From CAYPJE01 sp964410945 (lineage in GTDB: Bacteria; Fidelibacterota; Marinisomatia; Marinisomatales; TCS56): a stretch of DNA of 64,000 bases. Below are positions 51,202 through 60,021 of this stretch, piece by piece; positions within the stretch are counted from its first letter, which is position 1; every line of letters begins with the position of its first letter. Both the position numbers and the translations under genes were made by a program. Location of the stretch: NCBI GenBank assembly GCA_964410945.1, contig CAYPJE010000004.1, forward strand, positions 74,196-138,195. The letters run 5' to 3'. The notes beneath the pieces are model-generated. The model was not told the DNA's origin and ran no database searches. It saw only the letters and a program-made list of their open reading frames with translations.

Positions 51202-53207
51202 ACTTCCACTTCCAATTCTTTTTCCAGTCGACGGATTTCATCGCGCAGGGTCGCCGCCCGTTCGAACTCCAGATTTTCAGCTGCTTTCTGCATTTCCCGG
51301 CGCAACAGGTCGATCATTAAGCGGGTGTCACCTTCTTCAACATCGATTCCGATCTGGGTGATCGTTGGACCGGCCTCGTCAACTACGGCGGAATCGGCCA
51401 CAGCGGTGGAGATCATAACCTCGTCCAGGGATTTATAGATAGTTTTTGGTGTAATCCCATGCTTCTTGTTGTACTCCCGCTGGGCTTTTCGGCGCCGGTT
51501 GGACTCATCCAGCAGATACTGCATGGCATCGCTGATTTTATCTCCATATAACAATACCCGCCCATTGACATGACGGGCCGCCCGGCCTGCTACCTGCATC
51601 AATGAGCTCCGGGACCGTAAAAAACCCTGTTTATCGGCGTCCAGTACGGCCACCAGTGATACCTCCGGCAGGTCCAGTCCTTCCCGCAATAGATTTATCC
51701 CCACCAGCACATCGAATTCACCCAGCCGCAGATCCCGCAGTATTTTTACCCGTTCCAGGGTATCGATTTCCGAATGGAGGTACCTGACCCTCAGATTCAT
51801 TCCCCGCAAATATTCGGTCAGATTCTCAGACATCCGTTTGGTCAATGTGGTAATCAGGACCCGCTCCTTCTGACTGGTACGGGCCTTGATCTCACCGATC
51901 AGATCGTCAATTTGCCCTTCGGTGTCCCGCACTTCAACTTTCGGATCAAGCAGACCGGTGGGCCGAATCAATTGTTCGGCAATTACTCCCTGCGATAATT
52001 CCAGTTCCCGCTCCGCCGGGGTCGCCGATGCATATACGGACTGGTGCTGCAAACTCAGGAATTCATCGTACTGCAAAGGCCGGTTATCCATGGCACTGGG
52101 CAAGCGGAAGCCATATTCCACCAGTACTTCCTTGCGCTTGCGATCGCCATTGTACATTCCTCGAATCTGGGGAATGGTCACATGGGATTCATCGATTATT
52201 GTAATAAAATCATCGGGGAAAAAATCGATCAATGTCCAGGGCCTTTCGCCCTCTTTTCGGCCGGAAAAATAACGGGAGTAATTCTCAATACCGGAACAAT
52301 AACCCACCTCCATCATCATCTCCAGATCAAAATTGGTCCTTTGTTCCAGGCGCTGGGCTTCCACCAGTTTATTCAGTCCCCTCAATTCCTCCAGCCGGAT
52401 CGCCAGGTCATTCCTGATCACCGGAACAACGCGATTGATCATCTCCTGATCGGTGACAAAATGCTTGGCGGGATAGATATAGATGAAATCCAGTTCCTTG
52501 ACGATTTCACCGGTGAGGGGATCAAAACTGAAAATTTTCTCCACCTCGTTTCCGAACAGTTCGATCCGGACGCAGATTTCATCGTAAGCCGGAAATATCT
52601 CCAGCACGTCGCCCCGGACACGGAAATTGCCCCGCTCCAATACCATATCATTGCGCAGATAATGAATATTGATCAGTCGCTTCAGCAGGTCGCGGCGCTG
52701 AAGTTTATCACCTTTGGCAATTCCGATTACCTGTTGTTTGTATTCGGTTGGTGAACCGATACCGAAAATGCAGGAAACCGAGCTGACGACTATTACATCT
52801 TTGCGGTGGAGCAGCGAACTGGTGGCTTTTAACCGCAGGCGATCGATTTCCTCGTTGACCGAAGAATCTTTTTCGATAAAAGTATCGGTTACCGGCAGGT
52901 AGGCCTCGGGCTGATAATAATCATAGTAACTGATGAAATATTCGACCGCATTCTCCGGAAAGAGTTGCTTGAATTCACCAAATAACTGGGCCGCCAGTGT
53001 TTTATTATGGGATATGATCAGGGTCGGTTTCTGGACCTCTTCGATCATCTTGGCCATGGTAAAGGTCTTGCCGCTGCCGGTTACACCCAGCAGGGTCTGG
53101 TGGTTCAGACCGCCATTTATTCCTTCCACCAGGCTGGTAATTGCCTGGGGCTGATCACCTTGGGGATCGAATTCGCTATATACTTTCAACTCTGCCATAT
53201 TGGCCAA
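51198..53207 (-). CDS. uvrB: Excinuclease ABC subunit UvrB
   Basis: The 669-residue protein has all landmarks of UvrB: Walker A GVTGSGKTFTMAK near 40, the beta-hairpin YYDYYQPEAYLP, the DESHVTIPQIRGMY motif, helicase motif VGINLLREGLDLPEVSLVA near 500 and a C-terminal UVR domain (LRREMQKAAENLEFERAA). It verifies DNA damage and loads UvrC. The start is followed by galE at the 3' end with a 4-bp overlap. Upstream, 424 bp of repeat-rich sequence separate it from rimO. Confidence 0.97.
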   Translation of the reverse strand: MANMAELKVYSEFDPQGDQPQAITSLVEGINGGLNHQTLLGVTGSGKTFTMAKMIEEVQKPTLIISHNKTLAAQLFGEFKQLFPENAVEYFISYYDYYQPEAYLPVTDTFIEKDSSVNEEIDRLRLKATSSLLHRKDVIVVSSVSCIFGIGSPTEYKQQVIGIAKGDKLQRRDLLKRLINIHYLRNDMVLERGNFRVRGDVLEIFPAYDEICVRIELFGNEVEKIFSFDPLTGEIVKELDFIYIYPAKHFVTDQEMINRVVPVIRNDLAIRLEELRGLNKLVEAQRLEQRTNFDLEMMMEVGYCSGIENYSRYFSGRKEGERPWTLIDFFPDDFITIIDESHVTIPQIRGMYNGDRKRKEVLVEYGFRLPSAMDNRPLQYDEFLSLQHQSVYASATPAERELELSQGVIAEQLIRPTGLLDPKVEVRDTEGQIDDLIGEIKARTSQKERVLITTLTKRMSENLTEYLRGMNLRVRYLHSEIDTLERVKILRDLRLGEFDVLVGINLLREGLDLPEVSLVAVLDADKQGFLRSRSSLMQVAGRAARHVNGRVLLYGDKISDAMQYLLDESNRRRKAQREYNKKHGITPKTIYKSLDEVMISTAVADSAVVDEAGPTITQIGIDVEEGDTRLMIDLLRREMQKAAENLEFERAATLRDEIRRLEKELEVEV

Positions 53208-53631
53208 ATTTACCGGTTTTATTTCATTCAGGTCAACGAATCTTCACATGTTTTTCGTCGGATATATTCTATATCACCGGATAAGTGAAATTAGTTACAT
53301 TTTGGCAGATTCGTATTAGTGACCAGTGACAAGTTACCAGTGACCAGTGACCAGTGACCAGTGACGGGGAACGGAAGAATGGGACAAGGGAATGGGAACA
53401 GGGGACCGAAGAATGAAGACCGAAAACCGGAGGCAGGAATACGGAAGAAATAATAAAATACCGTGGGGGCCTGTTTACACACTAAAGGAAAGAACAGATT
53501 GCTTTGTCGTTTGTACTCTCACTCCGCGCAATGACAATCACTGTCATCACGAGGAATTCCGATTTTTCGGAATGACGAAGTGATCCGCATTCCACCCTTC
53601 GGCGGGCTCAGGGTGACACAATTTGGATCGT
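53208..53631. other. Repeat-rich intergenic region between rimO and uvrB
   Basis: This gap holds a long heptanucleotide array (53321-53453) and, further right, copies of the dispersed repeats GTCATCACGAGGA (53543-53555) and GCTCAGGGTGAC (53606-53617), which occur in reverse complement at 33505-33715. No gene is supported; short frames here are translations of the array, such as SLVTGHWSLVTG. Confidence 0.8.
53321..53453. repeat. Long heptanucleotide array with drifting unit
   Basis: Nineteen consecutive 7-base units keep one register. The first six are GACCAGT or one to two changes from it; then the unit drifts through GACGGGG, AACGGAA, GAATGGG, ACAAGGG, AATGGGA, ACAGGGG, ACCGAAG and ACCGGAG to TACGGAA. 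There are no spacers, so it is not a CRISPR array. Confidence 0.88.
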
Positions 53632-54933
53632 CTAGCCGGCCATTTTACCAATTAACTCATAATCACCGGCCGAGGTGATTTCAACATTGATGAACTGCCC
53701 GACCGGATGACTGCCACCGATCTTCACAATATTATCGATCTCCGGTGAATCAAACTCGGTCCGGCCAATGGACTCATCATCGCCGGTTTCATCCACCAAT
53801 ACCTTCATGGTTTTGCCGATCAACGCATTATTCTTTTCCAGACTGATCTCATTCTGCAAATCCATGATGGCTGCTTTGCGGTCATCCTTGACCTGTCGCG
53901 GCACGTCATCTGTCAGGTTAGCGGCAATCGTTCCCTCCTCTTCCGAATAGGTGAATACACCCAGACGGTCAAAGCGCATCTCTTCAACAAAATCATGCAA
54001 CTGCCGAAAATCATCGTCGGTCTCACTGGGATACCCAACGATCAGGGTGGTACGCAACCGGATATCCGGGATAGCTTCCCGCAACAGGTTCAGGCACTTG
54101 CGGATACCAGCCGAATCGAGTCCCCGGCGCATGGATTCCAGGATGCGGTCCGAGGCATGCTGGATCGGTATATCCAGATAACGGCATAGCTTGTCGGCCT
54201 GGGCCAGCGCCTCGATTATATTCCGTGACAGGTGAGCCGGATGGGCGTAATGTAACCGGAGCCATTCCAGACCGCCACCAAGAGTATTCAACTCACCGAT
54301 CAGGTCTCCCAGGTAGGACTTTGGTTTCAGATCCCAGCCATAACTGGTGGTGTCCTGGGCAATTACCAGCAATTCCTTCACCCCTTTTTCAACCAGACCC
54401 TCGGCTTCTTTCCTGATCGCCTGAATCGGTCGGCTGCGCTGAAGGCCCCGCATGATCGGGATACTGCAGAACGAACATTCATTATCACAACCTTCGGCAA
54501 TCTTGAGGTAGGCATAATGGCGCGGTGTCAGAATCGACCGCAGGTAAAGCGGATCATCTTTATGGTGTTCATCACCGGTGATAAAGGCTACAACCTGCTG
54601 GTGATCGCGGGTACCGAAAAATTTATCAACCTCCGGCAGTTCCTTTTTCAATTCTTCGGGATAACGCTCTGACAGGCAACCCATGACAACCAGTTTCTCC
54701 AATTGGCCGGCCTGTTTCAGCTGACCGGCTTCAAGGATGGCATCGATCGATTCTTCCCGGGCCTGGTCCAGAAAACCGCAGGTATTGATAATCACCGCAT
54801 CGGCAGCGCCCGGATCATCAACTACACTCACCCCCGAATCCTTTAACCCGCCGATTACGATCTCGGAATCTACCAGATTCTTGGCACAACCAAGGCTGAT
54901 CAGGTTAATTTTTTTCAAATTCTTTTTATTCAC
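53632..54933 (-). CDS. rimO: Ribosomal protein S12 methylthiotransferase RimO
   Basis: The 433-residue protein has the MiaB/RimO layout: an N-terminal UPF0004 domain (ISLGCAKNLVDSE, INTCGFLDQAREES, GCLSERYPEEL) with three cluster cysteines, a radical SAM core with GCDNECSFCSIPIMRG, and a C-terminal TRAM domain. SIGCAKN-type wording and the SIPxxRG segment point to RimO rather than MiaB. It adds a methylthio group to an Asp of ribosomal protein S12. ftsY lies 15 bp upstream on the same strand. Confidence 0.95.
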   Translation of the reverse strand: MNKKNLKKINLISLGCAKNLVDSEIVIGGLKDSGVSVVDDPGAADAVIINTCGFLDQAREESIDAILEAGQLKQAGQLEKLVVMGCLSERYPEELKKELPEVDKFFGTRDHQQVVAFITGDEHHKDDPLYLRSILTPRHYAYLKIAEGCDNECSFCSIPIMRGLQRSRPIQAIRKEAEGLVEKGVKELLVIAQDTTSYGWDLKPKSYLGDLIGELNTLGGGLEWLRLHYAHPAHLSRNIIEALAQADKLCRYLDIPIQHASDRILESMRRGLDSAGIRKCLNLLREAIPDIRLRTTLIVGYPSETDDDFRQLHDFVEEMRFDRLGVFTYSEEEGTIAANLTDDVPRQVKDDRKAAIMDLQNEISLEKNNALIGKTMKVLVDETGDDESIGRTEFDSPEIDNIVKIGGSHPVGQFINVEITSAGDYELIGKMAG

Positions 54934-54947
54934 AGATTGCCAACCGA

Positions 54948-55829
54948 TTATTCCAGACCCAACAGGGCCTCGATATAATTATTCCTATCAAATTGATACA
55001 GATCGTTCAATGTTTCACCAACACCTACGAAACAGGTTGGGATTCCCAAATCCAGAAACAATGGGAAAACCATCCCTCCTTTGGCAGTACCGTCAAACTT
55101 GGTCAATATTGCACCATCCAGTTTAACGCGCTCGGCAAAGGTCTTGGCCTGTTGAATCGAATTCTGTCCCAGGTTGGCATCGATGGTAATCAGTGTGCGC
55201 AGATTGAACTGACTGAAGCGCCTGGTTACTACGCCGAAAATTTTATCAAGTTCCGCCATCAGATTGTTATAAGTGTGCAGCCGGCCGGCCGTATCCACCA
55301 GCACCAGGTCAATATCGGATGCTGTTGCGGCGGTGAGGCCATCGAACAATACCGCGGAAGGATCGGTGGATTTTTCATTACAGATCAGCCTGATGCCCAA
55401 CCGCTCACTCCAGATTCGCAGCTGTTCGACAGCGGCAGCCCGGTAGGTATCGGCGGCCACCAGCAGGACCTTTTTCCCCTGTGAATGGTAATAAGCCGCC
55501 AGCTTGGCCACACTGGTGGTTTTCCCGGTTCCATTTACCCCGACGACCATCACAACAGTTGGTTCATCTGGCAACCGGGTAAACGGATTATCTTCGGGCA
55601 GTACCGTGGCCAGTTGACCTTTGATAACCTCGATAAAGTCACCCCTGGGTTGCTTACGGATTTCTGATATAATTGAATCAACCGTATCAAAGCCCAGATC
55701 GGCCATCAATAGTGATTCCTCCAGCTCATCCAATCGTTCTTCACTGAACCGGCGATTCACCAAAGCGGAAATTGAATTACTCAAAGACGTACGGGTCCGT
55801 TTGAGGGCTTTAAAAATATTTTTAACCAT
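54948..55829 (-). CDS. ftsY: Signal recognition particle receptor FtsY
   Basis: The 293-residue protein is the compact NG form of FtsY without an acidic A domain. The G1 loop is GVNGTGKTTSVAKLA near 93, followed by DTYRAAAVEQL, DTAGRLHTYNNLM, the specificity motif TKFDGTAKGG and the C-terminal GVGETLNDLYQFD. FtsY docks SRP-ribosome complexes at the inner membrane. rimO follows after 15 bp; pgsA lies 8 bp upstream. Confidence 0.96.
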   Translation of the reverse strand: MVKNIFKALKRTRTSLSNSISALVNRRFSEERLDELEESLLMADLGFDTVDSIISEIRKQPRGDFIEVIKGQLATVLPEDNPFTRLPDEPTVVMVVGVNGTGKTTSVAKLAAYYHSQGKKVLLVAADTYRAAAVEQLRIWSERLGIRLICNEKSTDPSAVLFDGLTAATASDIDLVLVDTAGRLHTYNNLMAELDKIFGVVTRRFSQFNLRTLITIDANLGQNSIQQAKTFAERVKLDGAILTKFDGTAKGGMVFPLFLDLGIPTCFVGVGETLNDLYQFDRNNYIEALLGLE

Positions 55830-55837
55830 TATTTCTT

Positions 55838-56419
55838 CTAACTAATTGTTTTAAAAACCTGATAATATTCGCGCATATAACTGAATAGACTGGCCAGCAG
55901 GAATACAATTGATATGGCCAGAACAACTATTTTAAGTGGTTCCAGAACAGGCAGATTCAGTATATACAAAAAAAGGGTCATCGCCGTAACGAATACCGAT
56001 ACTTTACCCAGTTTATTGGCACAAAACTCATGTTTGGTATGGTTCATCAGATAGAGGGCAAATAAGGTAATTGCCAGATAACGGATCATGAAAAGTATCA
56101 GGTACCAGACTGGCAACCCGCGGCTGGAATCCAGGACCATAAAAAAAGTTACCGAGATGATCACCGCCGCATCCGCCAGCGGATCGATGATTTTACCAAT
56201 ATGGGTGACTTCGTGGGCCCGACGGGCAAAGAATCCATCCAGGGCATCCGAAAGAACAGCAATAACAACCAGTACGATGGTATATACCAGCCATTCCGGA
56301 CGCTTGAGCGTATAGATGATCGGGAAGGCCATAAAGGCACGCAGGACGCTGATCAGATTGGCCAGGGTCAAAATTCGTTCCGGGTGGGTAATGCGCTTCT
56401 TAGGTGCTGATTCGGTCAA
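55838..56419 (-). CDS. pgsA: CDP-alcohol phosphatidyltransferase (PgsA-like)
   Basis: The 193-residue membrane protein has the CDP-alcohol phosphotransferase motif with all Asp residues: DALDGFFARRAHEVTHIGKI followed by IDPLAD at about residues 60-85. Five or so hydrophobic segments surround it. It most likely makes phosphatidylglycerol phosphate from CDP-diacylglycerol and glycerol 3-phosphate; other head-group acceptors cannot be excluded. The gene overlaps the ABC ATPase gene end by 20 bp. Confidence 0.85.
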   Translation of the reverse strand: MTESAPKKRITHPERILTLANLISVLRAFMAFPIIYTLKRPEWLVYTIVLVVIAVLSDALDGFFARRAHEVTHIGKIIDPLADAAVIISVTFFMVLDSSRGLPVWYLILFMIRYLAITLFALYLMNHTKHEFCANKLGKVSVFVTAMTLFLYILNLPVLEPLKIVVLAISIVFLLASLFSYMREYYQVFKTIS

Positions 56420-57734
56420 AGACAGTCCTGCCGGTTTTGGATGTTACGGAATTAAGGTCAATTTTCTGATCACACAGATCATCTATGAAAGCTCTGTCAT
56501 GGGAGATTACTATGAGATGATTGCTGGCCAAATATTCATTCAGGTAATCGGTCAGTTTAATTCTTTGATGCCATCCCAGTCCAAAGGTGGGCTCATCAAG
56601 AATCAGTAAATTATATTTACAGTGTGTCAATAACAGAACCAGCAGAAAGCGAAGTGTGGACCACGATAATGTATTGATATCTGAGAATGCCACCAGGCCC
56701 CATTGTATCTGATACTTCACCGCCCGGCGCTGGCATTGCCGATAACGTCCGGGATCAAGCAAATTATTATCAATCAACCGCTGTGCGAAATCATCGACAC
56801 TGCCGTATCCGATCAGCCGTTCCGGGAACTGATCCAGGTACCCGATCGATAGCGGTTGATCACCGGTTTCGGATGCAATTTCGAGATACCCGGCGGAAGG
56901 AGTCAGCAGTTTCAGGATTATTCTGGCCAGGGTAGTCTTTCCGCTACCATTTATTCCAAGGATGCCAAGCGCCCGAAAAGGATCGGTCTTCAACGATAGA
57001 CCGGTGAATATCATATCAGTATTTTCATATCCAAATGATAAATCCCGGCATTTCAGGTTCAATTTGCCATTGCCGGCTGGACTTTGGGGCAGGCGATTGA
57101 AGTTTGTTCGTTCGTATGATCCAAAACTGGACAAGGTCAATTCCTTCCGGGAAATGCCAAACTGTAAATCCTCCGGATCAGAAGTCAGCCAGATTATTAT
57201 TGAGTCGTTCAGAACGTCAGATAGAAAAATATGATCGATAGTCTGTTTTTTGATATGTTTGGACAGGAATGATAAACCATCATCAATAACCAGGACTTTC
57301 GGATGCATGGTCAATGCCACAACCAGATTCAGAATCTCTTTTTCACCTCCGCTTAACGTAGCAGGATGGCGACTGGACCCAACTGTCTTCGGCAGAAGTG
57401 TCTCAAGCCACTCAAGTTCATTCCGGATAATTTCACTTTCGTTGTGCAGGCATTCCAGCGAAAAGGCCAGCTCACGCCCTACCGTCGAACATAAAATCTG
57501 ATTGTCAGGATTCTGAAAAATGGCATATGTACTGTCAGGAATACTTTTTGAGATCAGACAGAAATTATTTTTCCCGTAACTGTCCAATCCGATCAGTTCC
57601 CTAATCAGGTTGGATTTCCCGACCCCACTCTCGCCATAAATGACATGCAATCCCGGTCCGAAAACTACGGCTGCCGGCCCAACATCAAACTTCGGGAAAT
57701 CAAGCGTAAACTTAAGTGCTTCAGTCACGTACAA
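56400..57734 (-). CDS. Tandem ABC ATPase with asymmetric, partly degenerate sites
   Basis: Two ABC domains are fused in 444 residues. The first has Walker A GESGVGKSN (34-42), signature TLSGGEKEI and Walker B VLVIDDGLS, where Asp replaces the catalytic Glu. The second has Walker A GINGSGKTT, an eroded signature (LSWSTLRF) and an intact Walker B LLILDEPTFGLG. The layout resembles fused EcfA1/EcfA2 of energy-coupling-factor importers, but no membrane partner is next to it. It lies between waaA, which it overlaps by 14 bp, and pgsA, so an envelope role is possible. Confidence 0.82.
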   Translation of the reverse strand: MYVTEALKFTLDFPKFDVGPAAVVFGPGLHVIYGESGVGKSNLIRELIGLDSYGKNNFCLISKSIPDSTYAIFQNPDNQILCSTVGRELAFSLECLHNESEIIRNELEWLETLLPKTVGSSRHPATLSGGEKEILNLVVALTMHPKVLVIDDGLSFLSKHIKKQTIDHIFLSDVLNDSIIIWLTSDPEDLQFGISRKELTLSSFGSYERTNFNRLPQSPAGNGKLNLKCRDLSFGYENTDMIFTGLSLKTDPFRALGILGINGSGKTTLARIILKLLTPSAGYLEIASETGDQPLSIGYLDQFPERLIGYGSVDDFAQRLIDNNLLDPGRYRQCQRRAVKYQIQWGLVAFSDINTLSWSTLRFLLVLLLTHCKYNLLILDEPTFGLGWHQRIKLTDYLNEYLASNHLIVISHDRAFIDDLCDQKIDLNSVTSKTGRTVFDRIST

Positions 57735-59004
57735 TGCCCCTCACAACCCGCGTAGCCGAACCCAGGTTCCGGTGGATCACATCGGTGGCCGCAAAACTGG
57801 CGGTCAGGAAATACTGCCGGTCGGTCATCAGATGGCGGAATACCTCATGAGCAGCGCTGCTGTCACTGATCGAGAAACCACCTTTGTACTCAATTAACTG
57901 TTCCGCCTCCTGTGAATTGGAATGACGCGGTCCAAATACAACCGGAAGCCGGGCAATAGCCGGCTCCATCACATTATGCACGCCGGTGGAAAAACCCCCG
58001 CCGACATAAGCAAATTGTCCCTGCCAGTACAAACTGGCCAGCGTTCCTACCACATCAACCACCACAACCCGGGCACCATTCCTGATATTGCCGTCGCAAC
58101 TGACATAGGTCGTGGTAGAAATTCCTGCATTAATGAATTTTTCAACCGAATGTGATATATACCGCCCGCTGGGCTCATGGGGAACCCACAGCACAGAGAG
58201 ATCCCTGAATTCCTGGAGCAGTTCCAGGATCGGGTCAAAAATTACAGCTTCATCCTCGGGCCAGACACTGCCAATCACCAGTCGGCGCCCCCGGTTCAGA
58301 ACATCTTCAGTACGTTCCTTGGTAAAATTATCCGCATGTCGCTTAACCTGGTCGTAGCGCGGGTTACCCAACACCCTGACTAACGGACTGGTACCGTTTC
58401 GCAGGATTCTTTTCAGGCTTTCATGATCCTTGGCAGTGATGGTGTAAATCGTTGAGAAACTGGTATATACATTTTGGTAGAAACTGCGGATCACCGGATA
58501 TAGTTTGGTGGTACCCTTGGTAAATCTAGCGGCAAATATTGTCGTATGTATCTTCCTTCGATTGGCCTGCCAGATCAGATTGGGCCAGACATCGTAAGCG
58601 GCAAAAATAATTTTCTGGGGCTGCACAATCTTCAGCGCACGGTTTACAACCCAGAAAAAATCGATCGGCAGGTAGATTTTTATATCAATATTCTCGTCAT
58701 TCACATTCCGGTAACCGGAAGGAGAGAAAAAACTGGCCAGAATTATACTTTCCGGAATGATCTCACGCAAACCGGAAACAACTGGCCGAACCTGTTCATA
58801 TTCGCCATGCGAGGCGGCGTGGAACCAGTAGATCGGACGTTTTCGGTCAACCGTACGGAAAAATTCGCGCAGCCGACTCATCGTTTTTAAGCGGCCAATC
58901 AGGCCCCGACGAAGTTTAGTCTTGAAAATAGCGGCAACCGTACCGAAGATAACCACCAAAGGCAGAACAAATAGATTGTATACTATTTTCCAGACTAAAA
59001 TCAT
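57721..59004 (-). CDS. waaA: 3-deoxy-D-manno-octulosonic acid (Kdo) transferase
   Basis: The 427-residue protein has an N-terminal membrane anchor (VWKIVYNLFVLPLVVIFGTV), the acceptor-domain motif YWFHAASHGEYEQVRP with the conserved Glu, and a C-terminal GT-B Kdo-binding region (QFAYVGGGFSTGVHNVMEPA) diagnostic for WaaA. It adds Kdo to lipid A, so the organism makes LPS. The start overlaps the GT9 gene by 4 bp. Confidence 0.95.
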   Translation of the reverse strand: MILVWKIVYNLFVLPLVVIFGTVAAIFKTKLRRGLIGRLKTMSRLREFFRTVDRKRPIYWFHAASHGEYEQVRPVVSGLREIIPESIILASFFSPSGYRNVNDENIDIKIYLPIDFFWVVNRALKIVQPQKIIFAAYDVWPNLIWQANRRKIHTTIFAARFTKGTTKLYPVIRSFYQNVYTSFSTIYTITAKDHESLKRILRNGTSPLVRVLGNPRYDQVKRHADNFTKERTEDVLNRGRRLVIGSVWPEDEAVIFDPILELLQEFRDLSVLWVPHEPSGRYISHSVEKFINAGISTTTYVSCDGNIRNGARVVVVDVVGTLASLYWQGQFAYVGGGFSTGVHNVMEPAIARLPVVFGPRHSNSQEAEQLIEYKGGFSISDSSAAHEVFRHLMTDRQYFLTASFAATDVIHRNLGSATRVVRGIVRD

Positions 59005-60020
59005 TTTCCCAGAACGCTCACCACGGCTGCTTTGACTTTATCCACGGACATATTTGTCATACAATACTGCTGTTTGCGATGACAGGGCCGGCTGCCATTT
59101 TGTGAACAGGGCCGGCAGTACAGTTCTTCCCCCAATGTGACCGATTCCGGCCGATTGGTACCGCCGCCGGTTTCCACAGATGTGGGTCCCATCAGCATTA
59201 CAGCCGGGACATTCAGTGCTTCAGCAGCATGCGTCAGACCAGTGTCGCTGCCAAGTACCAGTTTTGAATTTGCAATTATACTCAAGGATTCTCGTAAAGT
59301 TGTTGCTGCCTGCAGATTGATTATTGTAGAGTAAAATTTAACAATTTCACCACAAATCACATCGTCCAAAGTTCCCAGTAAAACGGTACTTATTTGATAT
59401 TGATCATCGATTGCCTGGGCCAGCCGGGCATAGTTTTCTGCCAGCCACTGTTTCTGGGGCCAGGCCGCACCGGGAATCAGACAGATATAATCCTGTCCGG
59501 ACCGGTTTGGAAGAAACTTTATCAGGGCGGCTTGTTTTTCTTCCTCACTGACTTTGAGTGCCGGCAAAGAAAAAACATCTTTTGTATTTACGGGCTTAAT
59601 TACTTCGTGCATCGCATGCACCTGATTGAAACCGGCAGGGAACCGATTACGATGAAAATAATACAGCAAGAACCGGTGCCAGCGCGGTTTATTGAATACA
59701 TAGGTTGGTATTGACCTTAAATACTTCCTGATCAGCTTGGCTCGCAGGGTATTATGCAGATCAATCACCAGGTCATAATCAAAACTACGCAGACGCAATC
59801 CCAGGGCTCTGAGACCGGAGGTACCCTCCTGCCTTGGGAATGCCAGCACGCGATCGATTACAGCGTGATTCTCCAAGAGTGATGCGTATTCCTCCAACGT
59901 GAGAAAATCAATCCGGGAATCCGGATATAACCGGCACAATGTGGCTGTAACGGAAGTAGCCAGTACAATATCACCAAGGGAACTGAATCTCAGTACCAGG
60001 ATTGACCTGGGGGTTGACAC
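59001..60020 (-). CDS. Glycosyltransferase family 9 (ADP-heptose:LPS heptosyltransferase-like)
   Basis: The 339-residue GT-B enzyme has the family signature LVLRFSSLGDIVLATSV at the N-terminus, the CLIPGAAWPQKQW nucleotide-region motif near 188, and the LGSDTGLTHAAEAL loop near 262. These proteins add heptose to the Kdo of LPS core. Its position directly before waaA on the same strand, with a 4-bp overlap, supports a core-LPS role. It lies one base after the polyprenyl synthetase gene. Confidence 0.92.
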   Translation of the reverse strand: MSTPRSILVLRFSSLGDIVLATSVTATLCRLYPDSRIDFLTLEEYASLLENHAVIDRVLAFPRQEGTSGLRALGLRLRSFDYDLVIDLHNTLRAKLIRKYLRSIPTYVFNKPRWHRFLLYYFHRNRFPAGFNQVHAMHEVIKPVNTKDVFSLPALKVSEEEKQAALIKFLPNRSGQDYICLIPGAAWPQKQWLAENYARLAQAIDDQYQISTVLLGTLDDVICGEIVKFYSTIINLQAATTLRESLSIIANSKLVLGSDTGLTHAAEALNVPAVMLMGPTSVETGGGTNRPESVTLGEELYCRPCSQNGSRPCHRKQQYCMTNMSVDKVKAAVVSVLGK

Positions 60021-60021
60021 G

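Noticed and set aside
53321..53453. CRISPR array
   Set aside because: The units are only 7 bases, contiguous and gradually diverging, with no unique spacers and no cas genes in the window.
53291..53482. Leftward 63-codon ORF between rimO and uvrB
   Set aside because: The protein (SLVTGHWSLVTG-like) is simply a translation of the heptanucleotide array; no ribosome site or conserved domain.
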